Shown piece by piece: positions 39,834-49,081 of a stretch of 64,000 bases of DNA. This DNA comes from Streptomyces sp. 1222.5 (GTDB lineage: Bacteria > Actinomycetota > Actinomycetes > Streptomycetales > Streptomycetaceae). Under the pieces are notes generated by a model. The model was given only the letters and a program-made list of their open reading frames with translations, was not told where the DNA came from and did not search any database. Made by a program: the position numbers and the translations under genes. The DNA is taken from positions 5,950,001 to 6,014,000 of the forward strand of contig NZ_FNSZ01000001.1 of the NCBI RefSeq assembly GCF_900105245.1, given 5' to 3'. Every line of letters starts with the position of its first letter. The first letter of the stretch is position 1.

Positions 39834-40484
39834 TCAGATGCCTGTGCCGGTCCGGCGGAGTACGCGCAGGGAACCCGTCGCCGAGACCTCCGTGAACGCG
39901 CCGGAGTCCAGGGCGCGCAGGTAGACGCGGTACGGGGCCTGGCCGGTGAACTCGTCCTCGGGGTGCGGGAAGACGTCGTGGATGACCAGCAGTCCGCCCT
40001 CGGCGACGTGCGGCGTCCAGCCCTCGTAGTCGGCGGTGGCGTGCTCGTCGGTGTGGCCGCCGTCGACGAAGACGAAGCCGAGCGGGGAGTTCCAGATCGC
40101 CGCGATCTGCGGGGAGCGGCCGACCAGGGCGACCACGTGGTTCTCCAGGCCCGCCCGGAACAGCGTGCGCCGGAAGGCCGGGAGCGTGTCCATCAGGCCG
40201 ATCTCCGGGTCCACCGTCTCCGGGTCGTGGTAGTCCCAGCCGGGCTGCTGCTCCTCGCTGCCCCGGTGGTGGTCGACGGTCAGCGCCGTGACCCCGGCCG
40301 ACCGGGCCGCGTCGGCGAGCAGCACCGTGGACCGGCCGCAGTACGTGCCGACCTCCAGCAGTGGCAGCCCCAGCCCGCCGGCCTCCACGGCGGCCGCGTA
40401 CAGCGCCAGGCCCTCGTCCACGGGCATGAACCCCTTGGCCGCCTCGAACGCGGCCAGGATCTCGGACTTGGGTGCGGCGGACAT
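39834..40484 (-). CDS. Class I SAM-dependent methyltransferase (Methyltransf_24/CmcI-like)
   Basis: 216 residues. Motif I is L-L-E-V-G-T-Y-C-G-R-S-T; the metal/catalytic region is F-V-F-V-D-G-G-H-T-D, typical of the CmcI/cephalosporin hydroxylase-methyltransferase group and Methyltransf_24. An O-methyltransferase role is likely; the substrate is not clear. ATG start is normal. It lies 3' to a strong terminator of the MFS gene. Confidence 0.85.
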   Translation of the reverse strand: MSAAPKSEILAAFEAAKGFMPVDEGLALYAAAVEAGGLGLPLLEVGTYCGRSTVLLADAARSAGVTALTVDHHRGSEEQQPGWDYHDPETVDPEIGLMDTLPAFRRTLFRAGLENHVVALVGRSPQIAAIWNSPLGFVFVDGGHTDEHATADYEGWTPHVAEGGLLVIHDVFPHPEDEFTGQAPYRVYLRALDSGAFTEVSATGSLRVLRRTGTGI

Positions 40485-40526
40485 GGGTGGCCTTCCGGTC
40501 GTACGGCTGTCTGGCCGCCCATGCTG

Positions 40527-40564
40527 CCGTACCCCCTGGCCGTCAGCACGACCAGGGGGTACGG
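40527..40564 (-). terminator. 13-bp terminator hairpin after MFS/carboxypeptidase-like fusion gene
   Basis: CCGTACCCCCTGG (40527-40539) pairs perfectly with CCAGGGGGTACGG (40552-40564) around a 12-base loop, 31 bases past the stop on the minus strand. Confidence 0.75.
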
Positions 40565-40594
40565 GAGGAGGCCGGAAGGGGCGCGCGGCCCGCG

Positions 40595-42337
40595 CTAGAC
40601 GTCGACCGTCTCACCCGGCAGGGCGAGGTCCAGGTCCACCGCGTGCTCGGCCCCGGAATGGCTCGCGGACGAGGCCAGCGGCCCGTGCCCGGCGGCCCGC
40701 GCGGCCAGCACGTACGCACCCTCGGCCGGCACGGCGAGGGTGTAGAAGCCGTCCTCGGTGGAAAGGGTGGCCCCCGCCTGCCGGCCGCGCCGGTCGATCA
40801 GCGTGACCTTGGCCCGGGCGACCGGAGCGCCGCCGGCGTCCAGGACCCGCCCCCGGAAGCCGCGCAGCACCTCCTCGGCGCGCAGCAGGTTCGCGTCCTC
40901 CTCGCTGCTCGCCCGCAGCTGCGCGTGCTGGGCCGGCCGCGGGGCCTTCGGCAGGAAGACGGCCAGCAGCAGGCCGACCGCGACGGCGGCGGCGGCGATG
41001 AGGAAGGAGACCCGGAAGCCGTGCATGGTCGGGATCTCGACGCCGCCCACGGTGTTCGCCGTGTTGGCCAGCACCATGCCGATGACGGCGCTGGAGACGG
41101 ACGTGCCGATGGACCGCATCAGCGTGTTGAGGCCGTTGGCCGCGCCGGTCTCGGACGCCGGGACCGCGCCGATGATCAGCGCGGGCAGCGAGGAGTAGGC
41201 GAGGCCGATACCGGCGCCGAGGACGACCGACGTGACGATGGTCTGCCAGGCCGCGTCCATGAGGCCGAGGCCGCCGCCGTAGCCGAGGGCGATGACCAGC
41301 AGGCCGATGATGAGGGTGACCTTGGGGCCGTACCGGGCGGACAGCCGGGCGTAGACCGGCGCCGTGAACATCATGGTCAGGCCCAGGGGGGCCACGCACA
41401 GACCGGCGACGACCATGGACTGGCCGAGACCGTAGCCGGTGGCCTTCGGCAGCTGGAGCAGCTGGGGCAGGACCAGCGAGACGACGTAGAAGCTGACGCC
41501 GACCATGATCGACGCCAGGTTGGTGAGCAGCACCTCGCGGCGGGCGGTGGTGCGCAGGTCGACCAGGGGCGCCTGGACGCGCAGTTCGAACAGGCCCCAC
41601 AGCAGGAGCACGACCACGGCCGCGGCGAACAGGCCCAGCGTCGTACCGGAGGACCAGCCCCAGTCGCTGCCCTTGGTGACCGGCAGCAGGAGCAGCACCA
41701 GTCCGGTGGACAGGCCCACGGCGCCCGGCAGGTCGAAGGAGCCCTCGGCGCGCATCGGGGACTCGGGCACCACGAGGAGGGTGAGGACGATCGCGACCAC
41801 GCCGAGGCCGGCGGCGCCGTAGAACAGGGAGTGCCAGTCGCTGTGCTGGGCGACGAGGGCCGCCGCGGGCAGCGCGAGACCGCCGCCGACGCCGATCGAG
41901 GAGCTCATCAGGGCCATGGCCGAGCCGAGCCGCTCGCGCGGCAGCATGTCCCGCATCAGGCCGATGCCGAGCGGGATCGCGCCCATGGCGAAGCCCTGCA
42001 GGGCACGGCCCACGATCATGGTGAGCAGCTGGCTGGTGAGCGCGCTGACCAGGGCGCCTGCGACCATCACGGCGAGGCTGAGGATCAGCATGCGCCGCTT
42101 GCCGTAGAGGTCGCCGAGCCGGCCCATGATCGGGGTGGCGACGGCACCGGACAGGAGGGTCGAGGTCAGGACCCAGGTGGCGTTGCTGGGGGCGGTGTCC
42201 AGCAGCTGCGGCAGGTCCTTGATGACCGGCACGAGCAGCGTCTGCATCACCGCGACCACGATGCCGGCGAAGGCGAGCACCGGGACCACGGTCCCGCCGG
42301 CCTTCCGGGTCGGTTGATCGGTCGTCGTACGGGTCAT
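40595..42337 (-). CDS. DHA2-family MFS transporter with a C-terminal carboxypeptidase-regulatory-like domain
   Basis: 580 residues. Residues ~15-470 form a 14-helix transporter (V-V-A-V-M-Q-T-L-L-V in helix 1, G-D-L-Y-G-K-R-R motif A). From ~485 the chain is soluble: G-F-R-G-R-V-L-D-A-G-G-A-P-V-A-R-A-K-V-T-L-I-D, then D-G-F-Y-T-L-A-V-P, a Cna-B/CarboxypepD_reg beta-sandwich. In this family it would face the cytoplasm. The fusion is unusual. The start is ATG 42337, divergent from the SCPx thiolase with a 161-bp promoter region. Confidence 0.88.
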   Translation of the reverse strand: MTRTTTDQPTRKAGGTVVPVLAFAGIVVAVMQTLLVPVIKDLPQLLDTAPSNATWVLTSTLLSGAVATPIMGRLGDLYGKRRMLILSLAVMVAGALVSALTSQLLTMIVGRALQGFAMGAIPLGIGLMRDMLPRERLGSAMALMSSSIGVGGGLALPAAALVAQHSDWHSLFYGAAGLGVVAIVLTLLVVPESPMRAEGSFDLPGAVGLSTGLVLLLLPVTKGSDWGWSSGTTLGLFAAAVVVLLLWGLFELRVQAPLVDLRTTARREVLLTNLASIMVGVSFYVVSLVLPQLLQLPKATGYGLGQSMVVAGLCVAPLGLTMMFTAPVYARLSARYGPKVTLIIGLLVIALGYGGGLGLMDAAWQTIVTSVVLGAGIGLAYSSLPALIIGAVPASETGAANGLNTLMRSIGTSVSSAVIGMVLANTANTVGGVEIPTMHGFRVSFLIAAAAVAVGLLLAVFLPKAPRPAQHAQLRASSEEDANLLRAEEVLRGFRGRVLDAGGAPVARAKVTLIDRRGRQAGATLSTEDGFYTLAVPAEGAYVLAARAAGHGPLASSASHSGAEHAVDLDLALPGETVDV

Positions 42338-42473
42338 TGAGTGAGGCCTCCCCTGAACATAAGTGCTCGGTAAACCTCGTATCCACAGGCAACTATTCCG
42401 TTGCTTCGGGCCTCTAATGAAGTCTTGACCTCCTCATGGGTTTCTGATCTGCCGTCAGGGTCTGGTGAGATGA

Positions 42474-42487
42474 TGGAACACGTTCTA
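42474..42487 (+). promoter_or_regulatory. KstR operator (8/8) in front of the SCPx thiolase
   Basis: TGGAACACGTTCTA matches all fixed positions of TNNAACNNGTTNNA and ends 11 bases before the ATG at 42499, where repressor binding would also hinder initiation. Confidence 0.75.
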
Positions 42488-42498
42488 GTCTGCGCGCC

Positions 42499-43686
42499 AT
42501 GAAGGCCTATGTCGCCGGGGTCGGGATGACCAGGTTCGAGAAGCCCGAGACCCGTGAATGGCAGTACTGGGACATGGTCCGGGAGGCCGGGGGTGCGGCG
42601 CTCGCGGATGCCGGGGTCGCCTACCACGAGGTGGAACAGGTTCCTGTCGGCCACTGTTTCCAGCCCTCCACCGCCGGCCAGCGCGCCGCGTACGAGCTGG
42701 GACTCACCGGCGTCCCCGTCTACAACGTCGACAACAACTGCGCGACCGGCGCGACCGCGCTCATGCTCGCCCGGCAGCTCGTCGAGGGCGGCGCCTGCGA
42801 CTGCGCGCTGGCACTCGGCTTCGAGAAGATGAAGCGAGGAGCGCTCGGCACAGGGGGCGACGGCGGCGACTTCGCCACCTCCCCGGTCGCCCGGCACTAC
42901 GGGATCATGGCCGCCCGGCACGGGTTCGAGGCGACCCCGCCCACCGCCCAGATCTTCGGCGACGCGGCTCGCGAGCACATGGAGCGGTACGGCACGACCG
43001 AGGCGCAGCTCGCCGCGGTCGCCGCCAAGAACCACCGCCACTCCGCGCACAACCCCTACGCCCAGTTCCGGGACGTGTACGACGTGGCCGCCGTGCTCGC
43101 CTCGCGCACGGTCCACCGGCCGCTGACCAAGCTCCAGTGCTCGCCGACCTCGGACGGCGCGGCGGCGGCCGTGGTGGTCTCGGAACGGTTCGCCGAGGAG
43201 CGGTCCCTGACCGGGCTGGTCGAGATCGCCGGGCAGGCCATGACGACGGACACCGAGGAGTCCTTCGCGTCCGGCTCCTGCATCGACGTCGTCGGGCAGC
43301 CCATGTCCCGGCGGGCGGCCCGGCAGGCGTACGACCGTGCCGGGCTCGGCATCGAGGACGTCGACGTGATCGAGCTGCACGACTGCTTCTCGGTCAACGA
43401 ACTGCTGACGTACGAGGCGCTCGGCATGTGCGCCCCCGGGGAGTCGGGGAAGCTGGTCGAGTCGGGCGCGACGACGTACGGCGGCCGCTGGGTGGTGAAC
43501 CCGTCCGGCGGGCTCATCTCCAAGGGCCATCCGCTGGGCGCGACCGGCCTGGCCCAGACGGCCGAGCTGGTGTGGCAGCTGCGCGGCGAGGCGGGCGACC
43601 GGCAGGTGCCGGGGGCGCGCACGGGACTCGCCCACAACATCGGACTGGGCGGCGCGGCGGTGGTGACGGTGCTGCGGGCGGCGTAG
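42499..43686 (+). CDS. Thiolase-like lipid-transfer protein (SCPx type)
   Basis: 395 residues. The thiolase core has catalytic C81 in N-N-C-A-T-G-A-T, H in I-S-K-G-H-P-L-G-A-T-G, and G-L-A-H-N-I-G-L-G-G at the C-terminus where biosynthetic thiolases have a Cys. These features fit sterol carrier protein X thiolases and the Ltp aldolase-like enzymes that shorten the sterol side chain. No SCP2 domain is fused. The promoter's perfect KstR core supports a sterol-linked role. It is transcribed alone. Confidence 0.88.
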   Translation: MKAYVAGVGMTRFEKPETREWQYWDMVREAGGAALADAGVAYHEVEQVPVGHCFQPSTAGQRAAYELGLTGVPVYNVDNNCATGATALMLARQLVEGGACDCALALGFEKMKRGALGTGGDGGDFATSPVARHYGIMAARHGFEATPPTAQIFGDAAREHMERYGTTEAQLAAVAAKNHRHSAHNPYAQFRDVYDVAAVLASRTVHRPLTKLQCSPTSDGAAAAVVVSERFAEERSLTGLVEIAGQAMTTDTEESFASGSCIDVVGQPMSRRAARQAYDRAGLGIEDVDVIELHDCFSVNELLTYEALGMCAPGESGKLVESGATTYGGRWVVNPSGGLISKGHPLGATGLAQTAELVWQLRGEAGDRQVPGARTGLAHNIGLGGAAVVTVLRAA

Positions 43687-44030
43687 GACCTCGGCGGCGG
43701 GCGGTGGCGGGGCTCGGTGGCGGGCCCGGTGGCGGGGCCCGGTGGTGGAGTGGTGGCCCGGCCCGGCCCGGTGGGGTGCGGTGCGGTGCGGTGCCGGCTC
43801 GGCGGTGAGGCGGTGGCGTCGCCGGGGCACCGGGGCGGGCCCACTGGTGCAGGGCGCCGCCGGAGGCCGCGGGGGCCTGGCCGCCGTCCGGACGCCTGGA
43901 GCCCGGGCCGCCGTCCGGGCGCCGTGGCGGGCCGTCGTCCGGGTGCCGTCGTAGGTCGCGGGGCCTAGGCCGCCGCCCGGGCGGGGCTGGGCCGAAATGC
44001 CGATGCAAGGACCGTAACCGGGTTGAGAGC
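43687..44030. other. 344-base G-rich low-complexity intergenic region
   Basis: No gene supported. The first ~100 bases are very G-rich with repeats such as CGGTGGCGGG and TGCGGTGCGGTGCGG (about 43776-43793); later parts alternate GGGC/GCCG. It could form G-quadruplexes or expand. It separates the SCPx thiolase from the second MFS pump, and no promoter is clear. Confidence 0.5.
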
Positions 44031-45470
44031 ATGACCCCCATGCTGGAAGCCACCCCTACCTCGCCCCGGACACTCCGCCGCGCCGCACCCCCGGCCTGGC
44101 TGGTGGTGGCACTCGCCTGCGCCGGTCAGTTCCTCGTCGTGCTCGACGTGTCCGTCGTGAACGTGGCCCTGCCCTCGATGCGGGCCGACCTCGCGCTGAG
44201 CCCGTCCGGCCTGCAGTGGGTGGTGAACGCGTACGCCATCGCCTTCGCCGGGTTCATGCTGCTGGGCGGCCGGGCCGGCGACCTGTACGGCCGCAAGCGG
44301 ATGTTCCTGGTGGGGCTCGCCCTGTTCACGCTGGCCTCCCTGGGCGGCGGCCTGGCCCAGGAGGGCTGGCAGCTGCTGCTGGCACGGGCCGTGCAGGGGC
44401 TGGGCGCGGCGGTACTGGCCCCGTCGACGCTGACCCTCCTCACCTCGGCGGTGGCGGAGGGACCTGCGCGGGCCCGGGCGATAGCCACCTGGACCGCCGT
44501 GGGCGCGGGCGGCGGGGCGGCGGGCGGACTCGTCGGCGGGGTCCTGGTGGACACACTGTCCTGGCGGTGGGTCCTGCTGATCAACGTGCCGGTCGGCGCG
44601 GTGGTCCTGGCCGGCTCGGTGCGGTGGCTGACGGAGAGCCGGGCCGGGGACCGGCGCCGGCTCGACCTGCCCGGCGCACTGCTGGTGACGGCGGGCCTGG
44701 CGACCCTGGCCTACGGCATCTCGCAGACGGAGGCCGAGGGCTGGACGGCGGCGGCCACGCTGCTGCCGCTGCTCGCCGGGCTGCTGCTGATCGCCCTGTT
44801 CCTGCTGGTCGAGGCGCGTACGGCGGCCCCGCTGATGCCGCTCGGCGTGCTGCGGCTGCGCTCCGTGGCGTCCGCGAACGCCGCGATGTTCCTCTCCGGC
44901 TCGGCGATGTTCTGCATGTGGTACTTCATGACGCTGTACGTCCAGAACGTGCTCGGCTACACCCCGCTGGAGGCCGGATTCGCCCTCGTGCCCAGCTCGC
45001 TGTCGGTGGTCGCCGGCTCCAAGGTCGCGCCGCGCCTGATGCGGCGGGCGGGCGCGCGGAACGTGGCGGTGCTCGGCACGCTGGTGGCCGCGGCCGGCTT
45101 CGGCTGGCAGTCCACGATGACCGCGCACGGGGCGTACGTGACCGCGATCATGGTCCCGGGGGTCCTGATGATGCTCGGCGCGGGCCTGGCCGCGACCCCG
45201 CTCGCGTCGCTGGCCACGTCCGGGGCGGCGTCCGGGGAGGCGGGCGTGGTGTCCGGACTGGTCAACACCTCGCGCACGATGGGCGGTTCGCTCGGCCTCG
45301 CCGTGATGTCGACCGTCGCCGCGGCCGGCACGGGCGGCGGGGCGGGCCCCGAGGCGCTGACGGACGGCTACGCGCTGGCCTTCCGGACGAGCACGGCGGT
45401 CCTGCTGGGCGGGGCGCTGCTCATGCTGCTGTGGCTGCCGCGGAGAATTTCCGCGAGTTCCGCGAACTGA
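44031..45470 (+). CDS. DHA2-family MFS drug transporter
   Basis: 479 residues, 14 membrane helices, the EmrB/QacA type: L-D-V-S-V-V-N-V-A-L-P in helix 1, W-V-V-N-A-Y in helix 2, G-D-L-Y-G-R-K-R motif A and the R-A-x-Q-G-L-G helix 4 motif. Substrates are cationic or amphipathic drugs. Two ATGs (44031 and 44040) are possible. It ends 52 bases before the sigma-factor gene on the same strand, so they could be cotranscribed. Confidence 0.9.
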   Translation: MTPMLEATPTSPRTLRRAAPPAWLVVALACAGQFLVVLDVSVVNVALPSMRADLALSPSGLQWVVNAYAIAFAGFMLLGGRAGDLYGRKRMFLVGLALFTLASLGGGLAQEGWQLLLARAVQGLGAAVLAPSTLTLLTSAVAEGPARARAIATWTAVGAGGGAAGGLVGGVLVDTLSWRWVLLINVPVGAVVLAGSVRWLTESRAGDRRRLDLPGALLVTAGLATLAYGISQTEAEGWTAAATLLPLLAGLLLIALFLLVEARTAAPLMPLGVLRLRSVASANAAMFLSGSAMFCMWYFMTLYVQNVLGYTPLEAGFALVPSSLSVVAGSKVAPRLMRRAGARNVAVLGTLVAAAGFGWQSTMTAHGAYVTAIMVPGVLMMLGAGLAATPLASLATSGAASGEAGVVSGLVNTSRTMGGSLGLAVMSTVAAAGTGGGAGPEALTDGYALAFRTSTAVLLGGALLMLLWLPRRISASSAN

Positions 45471-45522
45471 GGCAACGGTCCGGGCGGCCCGTGGACTCCT
45501 TCTGACATCAAGGAGGTAATCC

Positions 45523-46062
45523 ATGGGGGACGGGAAGAGGGCTCGGAACGAGGAGTTCCAGAGCTTCGTCGTCGGCCGCTGGCCGCGGCTGATGCGTACG
45601 GCGTTTCTCCTCACGGGGCAGCAGCACGCCGCGGAGGACCTGGTCCAGTCGACGCTCGAGCAGGTCTATGTGCACTGGCGCAAGGTCGGCTCGGCTGACG
45701 ATCCGGAGGCGTACGTACGGCGCGTGATGATCAACGCGCACGCACGCAGGCACCGCAGGCGGCTCAAGGAGTTCCTGGCGCCGAAGGACGACTCGGGGCT
45801 GGTGCGCGAGGTGGCCGACACCGGCGACCGGATCGCGCAGGCCGACGACCGAAGCGCGCTGCTGAAGGCGCTCGCCCAGCTGCCGGCGCGGCAGCGGGAG
45901 GCGGTGGTCCTGCGCTACTGGGAGGACCTGACGGAGACGCAGACGGCCGAGGCGATGGGCTGCTCGGTCGGCACGGTGAAGAGCAACGCGGCCAAGGGCA
46001 TCGCCAAACTGCGGGCCATACCGGGGCTGCTGGAGACGGTGACGCAGGGAGGGCGGAAGTGA
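45523..46062 (+). CDS. SigE-family ECF RNA polymerase sigma factor
   Basis: 179 residues. Region 2: F-V-V-G-R-W-P-R-L-M-R-T-A-F-L-L-T-G...A-E-D-L-V-Q-S-T-L; region 4: L-P-A-R-Q-R-E-A-V-V-L-R-Y-W-E and C-S-V-G-T-V-K-S-N-A-A (HTH). The layout matches the SigE-family (ECF-type) of Streptomyces. GGAGG precedes the ATG. The next gene, overlapping by a single base (TGATG), encodes its likely membrane partner. Confidence 0.93.
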   Translation: MGDGKRARNEEFQSFVVGRWPRLMRTAFLLTGQQHAAEDLVQSTLEQVYVHWRKVGSADDPEAYVRRVMINAHARRHRRRLKEFLAPKDDSGLVREVADTGDRIAQADDRSALLKALAQLPARQREAVVLRYWEDLTETQTAEAMGCSVGTVKSNAAKGIAKLRAIPGLLETVTQGGRK

Positions 46063-46880
46063 TGAGCGCGGACCGGGAGAACCACGAGATGACACAGTCG
46101 GACATCGCCTTCCTCCTCGCGGACGCCGCGGACGAGGTCGAGATCGGCATAGCCCCGGTGCAGGCGGTCATCCGCGGCGGCCGCCGCCGCAGGGCGCGCC
46201 GCTGGGCCCTGGCGGCGACGACGGCCCTGGTCCTGGCGGGGTCGACGGGCGCGACACTGGCGGTCGCCGGGCTGCCCGGGGGGCACGGGGACCGGGGTGC
46301 GCACGTGGCGACACGGCCGGCGTCTCCCGAGGCACGGCATGTGTACGAGCCGCAGGAGACGGAGCTGTCGCGGGGCACCTACCGCGGCAAGCCCTGGTAC
46401 GTCGACATCCAGGTGTGGGGAGCGCCACGCGACGAACACGAGGCGGACCGGCAGTTCGACGCCATGGCCGAGCTGGGACTCAAGCCCGTCGTCACCACAC
46501 CGGCCGGCCTGATCGGCAAGACCTCGCACTTCGTGACCCGGAAGTACGGTGCCGGCCTTCCCCAGCAGCTCACCTTCGACACGGTGAAGAACCCGGACCA
46601 CCTGCGGGGCACGGACCTGGAGGCCGCGGCCGCCCCCATCGAGTCCAGCGGCGACGAGGTGTCGCGCCTCGTGGTCGGCAAGGTCGCCACCACCGCGCGG
46701 GAGGTCACCTGCACCTGGCGGGACGGCCGTACGACCGTCGTCCGGAGCGGGCCCGTGAACTACCGGCACAATGTGCCGGACCCCGCCATCGTGCCGGTGG
46801 ACGGTTACCCCGCCGCGAACTGGTTCGTGTGTGCCGCCCCCGACGGGACGGCCTACAAGGACGTGAAGGTGACGAAGTGA
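46062..46880 (+). CDS. Membrane protein, putative anti-sigma-type partner of the SigE-family factor
   Basis: 272 residues from ATG 46062, overlapping the sigma gene stop. An N-terminal soluble part (residues 1-45, E-I-G-I-A-P-V-Q-A-V-I-R-G-G-R-R) leads to a single membrane helix (~47-72) and a large extracellular domain with T-Y-R-G-K-P-W-Y-V-D-I-Q-V-W. No zinc-finger HxxxCxxC anti-sigma motif is present, so it is not a ZAS-type anti-sigma. A partner role is inferred from overlap and topology only. Confidence 0.72.
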   Translation: MSADRENHEMTQSDIAFLLADAADEVEIGIAPVQAVIRGGRRRRARRWALAATTALVLAGSTGATLAVAGLPGGHGDRGAHVATRPASPEARHVYEPQETELSRGTYRGKPWYVDIQVWGAPRDEHEADRQFDAMAELGLKPVVTTPAGLIGKTSHFVTRKYGAGLPQQLTFDTVKNPDHLRGTDLEAAAAPIESSGDEVSRLVVGKVATTAREVTCTWRDGRTTVVRSGPVNYRHNVPDPAIVPVDGYPAANWFVCAAPDGTAYKDVKVTK

Positions 46881-46902
46881 CTCGCCGCCGAAGAAACCCC
46901 GG

Positions 46903-47544
46903 TCACAACCACCCCCGCTGCCGGGCCTCCCGTACCGCCTCCGTCCGGTTGCGGGTGCCCGTCTTGCCGATCGCCGCGGACAGGTAGTTGCGGACGGTGG
47001 ACTCGGACAGATGGAGCCGGCCGGCGATGTCGGCGACCGTCGCCCCGTCCACCGACGCCGTCAGCACCTCCCGCTCGCGAGCCGTCAGCGGATTCGGCCC
47101 GGCACTGAGCGCGGCGGCGGCCAGCGCCGGATCGACCACCGTCTCCCCGGTGAGCACGCGCCGGATCGCCGCGGCCAGTTCCTCCACCGGCCCGTCCTTC
47201 ACGAGGAACCCGGCCGCCCCGGCCTCCATGGCCCGCCGCAGATAGCCGGGCCGGCCGAAGGTGGTGAGGATCAGCACCCGGCAGTCGGGCGCCTCGGTCC
47301 GCAGCTCCGCCGCGGCGTCCAGCCCGCTCATGCCCGGCAGTTCGATGTCCAGCAGGGCCACGTCCGGGCGGTGGGTGAGCACGGAGTCCACGATGACGTC
47401 GCCCGAGGAGAGCTGGGCCACGACCTCGATGTCCGCCTCCATGCCGAGCAGCAGGGCGAGCGCGCCACGCATCATGCCCTGGTCCTCGGCGAGCAGTACC
47501 CGGATGCACTTGCCGGGCCGGTGGTCCCGGGGCGACTCGTTCAT
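46903..47544 (-). CDS. NarL/LuxR-type response regulator
   Basis: 213 residues. Receiver domain with E20-D21 acidic pair, phosphoacceptor D66 in V-A-L-L-D-I-E-L-P-G, and conserved T/K (L-T-T-F-G, V-K-D-G). HTH at ~150-205 with L-T-A-R-E-R-E-V-L and V-A-D-I-A-G-R-L-H-L-S-E-S-T-V-R-N-Y (LuxR type). It pairs with the DesK-like histidine kinase upstream on the same strand. Target genes unknown. Confidence 0.92.
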   Translation of the reverse strand: MNESPRDHRPGKCIRVLLAEDQGMMRGALALLLGMEADIEVVAQLSSGDVIVDSVLTHRPDVALLDIELPGMSGLDAAAELRTEAPDCRVLILTTFGRPGYLRRAMEAGAAGFLVKDGPVEELAAAIRRVLTGETVVDPALAAAALSAGPNPLTAREREVLTASVDGATVADIAGRLHLSESTVRNYLSAAIGKTGTRNRTEAVREARQRGWL

Positions 47545-47665
47545 GGGCTCAGCCTAGGGCCGGGGGAGGAAGGGGGATCCTGCCGCGCCGAAGCCTTCCG
47601 CGCGGGTGCGCCGGGGCCCGTGGGGGAGCGCCCCGGCCCGGTGCGGCCGGGGCGCCACCGGCTGG

Positions 47666-48940
47666 TCAGCCCGCCGCGGGGGCGGTGGCCGCCACCGCCC
47701 TCGACTCGGCCGATCCGACGGGCAGTTCCGCGGTCACCGTGAAACCCCCCTGCGGTGACCGGCCGGCACTGAGGGAGCCGCCCGCCGCCGCGAGGCGCTC
47801 GGTGAGGCCCGTCAGGCCGGTGCCGCCTATGCCCGCCGCGGGCCGGCCGGCGGCCTGGCCGCCGCCGTTGTCGGTGACCCGGAGCCGTACGTGCTCCGCG
47901 GCGCCCTCGACGGTGATCTCGCAGCGGCCGGCGTCGCTGTGCCGGACCACGTTGGTGACCGCCTCGCGCACCACCCAGCCGAGCAGCACCTCGGCCTGCG
48001 GGGCGAGCGGCGCCCCGCTCCGCCGCACCACCGGTTCCACGCCCGCCGCGGACAGGGCCGAGCAGGCCCGGGTCAGCTCGGTGGCCAGACTGCCCTCGCG
48101 GTAGCCGGTCACCGCCTCGCGGATCTCGGTGAGCGCCTGCCGGCCCACCGACTCGATGTCCGTGATCTGCGTCAGCGCGGCGTCCATGTCCCCAGGAGCC
48201 AGCCGCCTGGCCGCCTCCGACTTCACCACGATCACCGACAGGGTGTGCCCGAGCAGGTCGTGCAGATCGCGGGAGAAGCGCAGCCGCTCCTTCTCCACCG
48301 CCCGCCGGGCCAGCTCCTCGCGGGCGGCGCGCAACTCCCGTACGGCCTCGGACAGGCCGAGGATCGCGGCGGTCACCATGCTGGAGATGAACGTGGCGTA
48401 CCCGATGGTCGACGCGTCGCCCCAGCCGCCGCGCACATAGGCGACGGCGCCCGCGTACACGGCGAGCAGCAGGCCGGTGCGTCCCAGCCAGGGGCCGCGC
48501 AGACAGGCGCCCGCCGCGAGGCCCAGCAGCGGGAAGAACGTCAGCCAGTCACCGCCGTACCCGAGGGCCAGACCGGTGGTGAGCAGGCCCATCAGGCCGA
48601 GCGCCACCCGGGTGGAGGTCGCCTCGCGCCGGCAGCGGTCGAAGGACCGGAAGGTGACGTAGATGTACAGCGAGTTGAAGGCCAGCAGGCCCACGCCGCC
48701 GATCCACGGGTTGGGCGTCCTGCCCTGGAGCAGGTTGGAGAAGGACCCGAGGCCCAGCAGCAGCCAGGGCAACAGGGAGAAGCCGGTGGGCGGCGGTCCC
48801 GGATGGTCGGCGTCCGGCGTCCCGCCGCCCTTTCGGGCGGCCCGCTGTGCGGCCTCGAACCGCCGGTGCTCGGTGCGCCACTGCTTCCCCTCGGCCTGCC
48901 AGGCCGCCATCCGGCACCTCATCGCCCGCCACCTCGTCAT
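47666..48940 (-). CDS. Sensor histidine kinase (HisKA_3, DesK-like)
   Basis: 424 residues from ATG 48940 (GGGAG 7 bases upstream). After a basic cytoplasmic start there are several membrane helices (between ~55 and ~200), then a coiled-coil with the H box R-D-L-H227-D-L-L-G-H-T-L-S (HisKA_3) and an HATPase_c domain (E-A-V-T-N-V-V-R-H N box; D-N-G-G-G G1). It phosphorylates the adjacent NarL regulator. The membrane region has no extracellular sensor domain, so it may sense membrane state, as DesK does. Divergent from the MaoC operon. Confidence 0.9.
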   Translation of the reverse strand: MTRWRAMRCRMAAWQAEGKQWRTEHRRFEAAQRAARKGGGTPDADHPGPPPTGFSLLPWLLLGLGSFSNLLQGRTPNPWIGGVGLLAFNSLYIYVTFRSFDRCRREATSTRVALGLMGLLTTGLALGYGGDWLTFFPLLGLAAGACLRGPWLGRTGLLLAVYAGAVAYVRGGWGDASTIGYATFISSMVTAAILGLSEAVRELRAAREELARRAVEKERLRFSRDLHDLLGHTLSVIVVKSEAARRLAPGDMDAALTQITDIESVGRQALTEIREAVTGYREGSLATELTRACSALSAAGVEPVVRRSGAPLAPQAEVLLGWVVREAVTNVVRHSDAGRCEITVEGAAEHVRLRVTDNGGGQAAGRPAAGIGGTGLTGLTERLAAAGGSLSAGRSPQGGFTVTAELPVGSAESRAVAATAPAAG

Positions 48941-49081
48941 CTTCGTCTCCCCCGGTCGGTCGCCCCGCACCACGGCGCGGCGACGGCACTGCGTACGGAG
49001 TCGACGGTACGGAACCGGGCCCGTCCTCGGCAGAGGCGGTTGTACGGATCCCGGCAGTACAAATGTCACCGTCCACGTCGC

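Noticed and set aside
43687..44030. Coding region in the G-rich gap (several overlapping frames are open)
   Set aside because: Long frames arise from GC bias and repeats; no ribosome binding site or protein-like composition.
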